DNA of 22,878 bases. It comes from an uncultured Clostridia bacterium. GTDB taxonomy: Bacteria > Bacillota > Clostridia > Christensenellales > Aristaeellaceae. The notes beneath the pieces were generated by a model. It saw only the letters and a program-made list of their open reading frames with translations, did not search any database and was not told where the DNA came from. A program made the position numbers and the translations under genes. Shown here one piece after another: positions 21,471-22,878 of the stretch; positions within the stretch are counted from its first letter, which is position 1; every line of letters starts with the position of its first letter. The stretch covers positions 1 through 22,878 of the forward strand of contig CALNAU010000079.1 in assembly GCA_937874275.1 (NCBI GenBank), read 5' to 3'.

Positions 21471-21671
21471 TTGATTTCCTCCTATTTCGTGCTCATGGTC
21501 CGGCTTGTTGGGCGCCGACGCAAGATGGCGCCTGCTGCTGCCGGCCGTCCTCCCCTGCCTGGTCGCGCCGGGGAGGGCGCTGAGTCCGTCGCCCGATTGG
21601 CGGGCTGGTCGGCGATAATGACCCGCCCAGGCCGGGGCGGCAACCTATCGCGTCATCCCTAAACAGACAGC
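21471..21671 (-). promoter_or_regulatory. Structured 5' leader of the S10 supercluster
   Basis: The predicted transcript runs about 200 nt before rpsJ and can form four hairpins. Their stems are 21623-21628 with 21635-21640, 21591-21595 with 21601-21605, 21549-21555 with 21570-21576, and 21511-21516 with 21527-21532. Around the first hairpin, two further pairings compete: 21652-21656 with 21618-21622, and 21646-21651 with 21612-21617. The rpsJ ribosome binding site itself lies in an unpaired A-rich stretch. Such a leader suggests autogenous control by a ribosomal protein, as known for L4 in gammaproteobacteria, but the partner here is unknown. Confidence 0.6.
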
Positions 21672-21677
21672 TCGACT

Positions 21678-21706
21678 ATTATACTCAAGCCGCCAAGCAA
21701 TTGCAA
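21678..21706 (-). promoter_or_regulatory. Main sigma-A promoter of the S10-spc-alpha supercluster
   Basis: On the minus strand, TTGCAA (21701-21706) and a perfect TATAAT (21678-21683) are separated by 17 bases. Two A-tracts upstream (21711-21715 and 21720-21725) resemble an UP element bound by the alpha C-terminal domain. The expected start of transcription is near 21671. Confidence 0.88.
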
Positions 21707-22018
21707 GCACTTTTTGCAGTTTTTTGACCCGCTATCTGTTTTTATTTCGCCGCGAGCCCTGCCCGGGCACCGATTATCGGTTCTCTGTCCCTTTGCGGTC
21801 CGTCAACCGCTCCGGGTGTACTTTCTTCCTGCATCATGGATGCTTTCGCGGGACAATCGCATCGCCATCATCAACGTTGGTATGTTGGTATTAGGCTGGA
21901 AACAATATTCGGAAACGCTATAACGAAGAACACCCGGTCACGTGTATACGCAACCGGGCGCCTTCTCTCTATCTGATATCAGGCCTGCGAATCATCTTGC
22001 TCTATATGATGAACCACA
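21707..22018. other. Gene-free spacer upstream of the S10 promoter
   Basis: This stretch separates the ABC permease gene from the S10 promoter. It contains the A-tracts of that promoter and a terminator-like hairpin at 21925-21965. No open frame with a ribosome binding site or recognisable protein is present. The genes rpsL, rpsG, fusA and tuf, which often precede rpsJ in Bacillota, are not here. Confidence 0.7.
21925..21965 (-). terminator. Terminator-like hairpin after the ABC permease gene
   Basis: CCCGGT (21933-21938) pairs with ACCGGG (21953-21958) around a 14-nt loop. In minus-strand RNA the stem extends seven more pairs through G-U wobbles and one bulge. On the plus strand those wobbles become A-C mismatches, so the structure favours minus-strand RNA. 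It lies about 53 bases after the permease stop codon. The 3' side is only moderately T-rich. Confidence 0.55.
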
Positions 22019-22878
22019 CTATGCCCCCACGTGCTCACGCAACTTGTGGTACGGCTTGAGCAGCAGCACGGCAGCCAGCGCGCAGGCCGCGGTCATCACC
22101 CGGTGCAGGAAATGCAGCCGCAGCACCTGGGGTGTGCGCAGGGCAACCAGGCCGGTTTGCTGGGCGCGCAGCGTCCAGAATGTCTTCTCAATCTCCTTGG
22201 GCTCCACCAAGATGGCCGGCACCCACTCGGGGAAGATGTACACCGGGGCAATCAGCTCCTGCAACAGGAAGAAGATGGCCGCCAGGTTGAGCGCGTACAG
22301 CAGCGCCACCAACAAGCCCTTGCCGACAAACTCGGGCACCATGCGGGCGGCGTAACGCGTTTGCAGGCGCTGGCGGCTGCCCGCCACCAAGTGGCGGGTG
22401 TAGCGCCCGGTCAGGCGCAGCGTGATGGCCACCAGCATCAGCCCGCCCACGCACAGCAACAGCCGCAGCGGCAGCCGCGCCCGGTAGATTTCCTTGGGCA
22501 GGCTGTTGAACGTGCCGCCCGCCTGCCACTGGCTGATGCCCTGGCTGAGCGCCGCGTAGGCACCGGCCCCCGGCAGCGGCTGCATGGATACGGTCAGCAT
22601 GGTGGTCTGGATGCCTGCCTTGTCCAGCGCCTTGAGCGGCACCTGCGCCCAGGTGGCGTCCTGATCCCCCACGCCGCGGTGGCGACGGGTGATGCCCACG
22701 ATGGTGAAGGTCGTCTCGCCAATTGTCATCTCGCGCCCCACCGGGTCGCCGATGCGGTACAGGTCCAGCGCCAGCTTCTCATCGATGACGGCCACCGGCG
22801 CGCCAACCTCTATTTCTTCTATATATAGTTGCCTGCCGCTGGACAGCACCTGCGGCGGGTACAGCACACCGCCCCACA
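22019..22878 (-). CDS. ABC-transporter permease, FtsX/MacB-like, C-terminal part
   Basis: The frame is open to the window edge and lacks its N-terminus; the first possible start (GTG at 22865-22867) is internal, because coding sequence continues through it. The first 90 or so visible residues resemble the extracytoplasmic domain of MacB/FtsX-type permeases: VAVIDEKLALDLYRIGDPVG, then FTIVGITRRHRG. Three hydrophobic segments follow (LRLLLCVGGLMLVAITL, LLVALLYALNLAAIFFLL and VMTAACALAAVLLL). Such permeases work with an ATPase to move lipids, peptides or drugs, or to pass mechanical signals. The partner ATPase would lie outside the window. Substrate unknown. Confidence 0.72.
   Translation of the reverse strand, partial: WGGVLYPPQVLSSGRQLYIEEIEVGAPVAVIDEKLALDLYRIGDPVGREMTIGETTFTIVGITRRHRGVGDQDATWAQVPLKALDKAGIQTTMLTVSMQPLPGAGAYAALSQGISQWQAGGTFNSLPKEIYRARLPLRLLLCVGGLMLVAITLRLTGRYTRHLVAGSRQRLQTRYAARMVPEFVGKGLLVALLYALNLAAIFFLLQELIAPVYIFPEWVPAILVEPKEIEKTFWTLRAQQTGLVALRTPQVLRLHFLHRVMTAACALAAVLLLKPYHKLREHVGA

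Noticed and set aside
21714..21923. A 69-codon plus-strand frame in the S10 upstream spacer
   Set aside because: It starts within the A-tracts upstream of the S10 promoter on the other strand, lacks a ribosome binding site and resembles nothing I recognise.
22019..22867. Treating the GTG at 22865-22867 as the true start of the permease
   Set aside because: The reading frame remains open to the window edge and the protein would begin in the middle of an extracytoplasmic domain, so the gene is 5' truncated by the window.

Overview
The window is a stretch of a GC-rich bacterial chromosome in which every supported gene lies on the minus strand, so genes are transcribed from high to low coordinates. 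The evidence points to a Bacillota member of class Clostridia. Ribosome binding sites are strong AGGAGG types. S14 is the short zinc form, and rpsD sits inside the alpha cluster between rpsK and rpoA. A KOW-domain gene lies between map and infA, and nadD/yqeK is followed by rsfS. An uncultured gut lineage such as Christensenellales would fit, but that is a guess from gene order and composition.

Layout, in transcription order. (1) 22878-22019: the 3' part of an ABC-transporter permease, cut by the window edge and followed by a terminator-like hairpin. (2) 22018-21471: a gene-free stretch of about 550 bases. It holds a near-consensus promoter with A-tracts upstream and a roughly 200-nt leader rich in hairpins. 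(3) 21470-5656: a continuous S10-spc-alpha ribosomal supercluster of 32 genes: rpsJ-rplC-rplD-rplW-rplB-rpsS-rplV-rpsC-rplP-rpmC-rpsQ-rplN-rplX-rplE-rpsN-rpsH-rplF-rplR-rpsE-rpmD-rplO-secY-adk-map-KOW gene-infA-rpmJ-rpsM-rpsK-rpsD-rpoA-rplQ. It ends in a strong intrinsic terminator at 5606-5629. (4) 5506-4832: a water-selective aquaporin with its own promoter and terminator. (5) 4719-2799: a small operon with a promoter, encoding a NadD-YqeK fusion, the ribosome silencing factor RsfS and an ArsC/Spx-fold protein without the usual cysteine. (6) 2736-430: a membrane-anchored 5'-nucleotidase-family protein with a coiled-coil stalk and sequence repeats. (7) 341-1: the start of a NamZ-type (DUF1343) exo-beta-N-acetylmuramidase gene, cut by the window edge.

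The supercluster supplies most of the ribosome's early-assembly proteins, the RNA polymerase alpha subunit, the SecY translocon, IF1, adenylate kinase and methionine aminopeptidase, so translation, protein export and N-terminal processing are produced together. The nadD-yqeK/rsfS operon links NAD synthesis and dinucleoside polyphosphate breakdown to ribosome silencing.

I found no mobile elements, CRISPR arrays, tRNAs or rRNAs, and no clear new multi-gene system. The items most worth following up are a nested hairpin leader between rpmJ and rpsM, a leader with alternative pairings upstream of rpsJ, a very stable hairpin between secY and adk, the TTG start of infA inside the end of the KOW gene, and the unusual protein architectures in the lower-numbered 5 kb.
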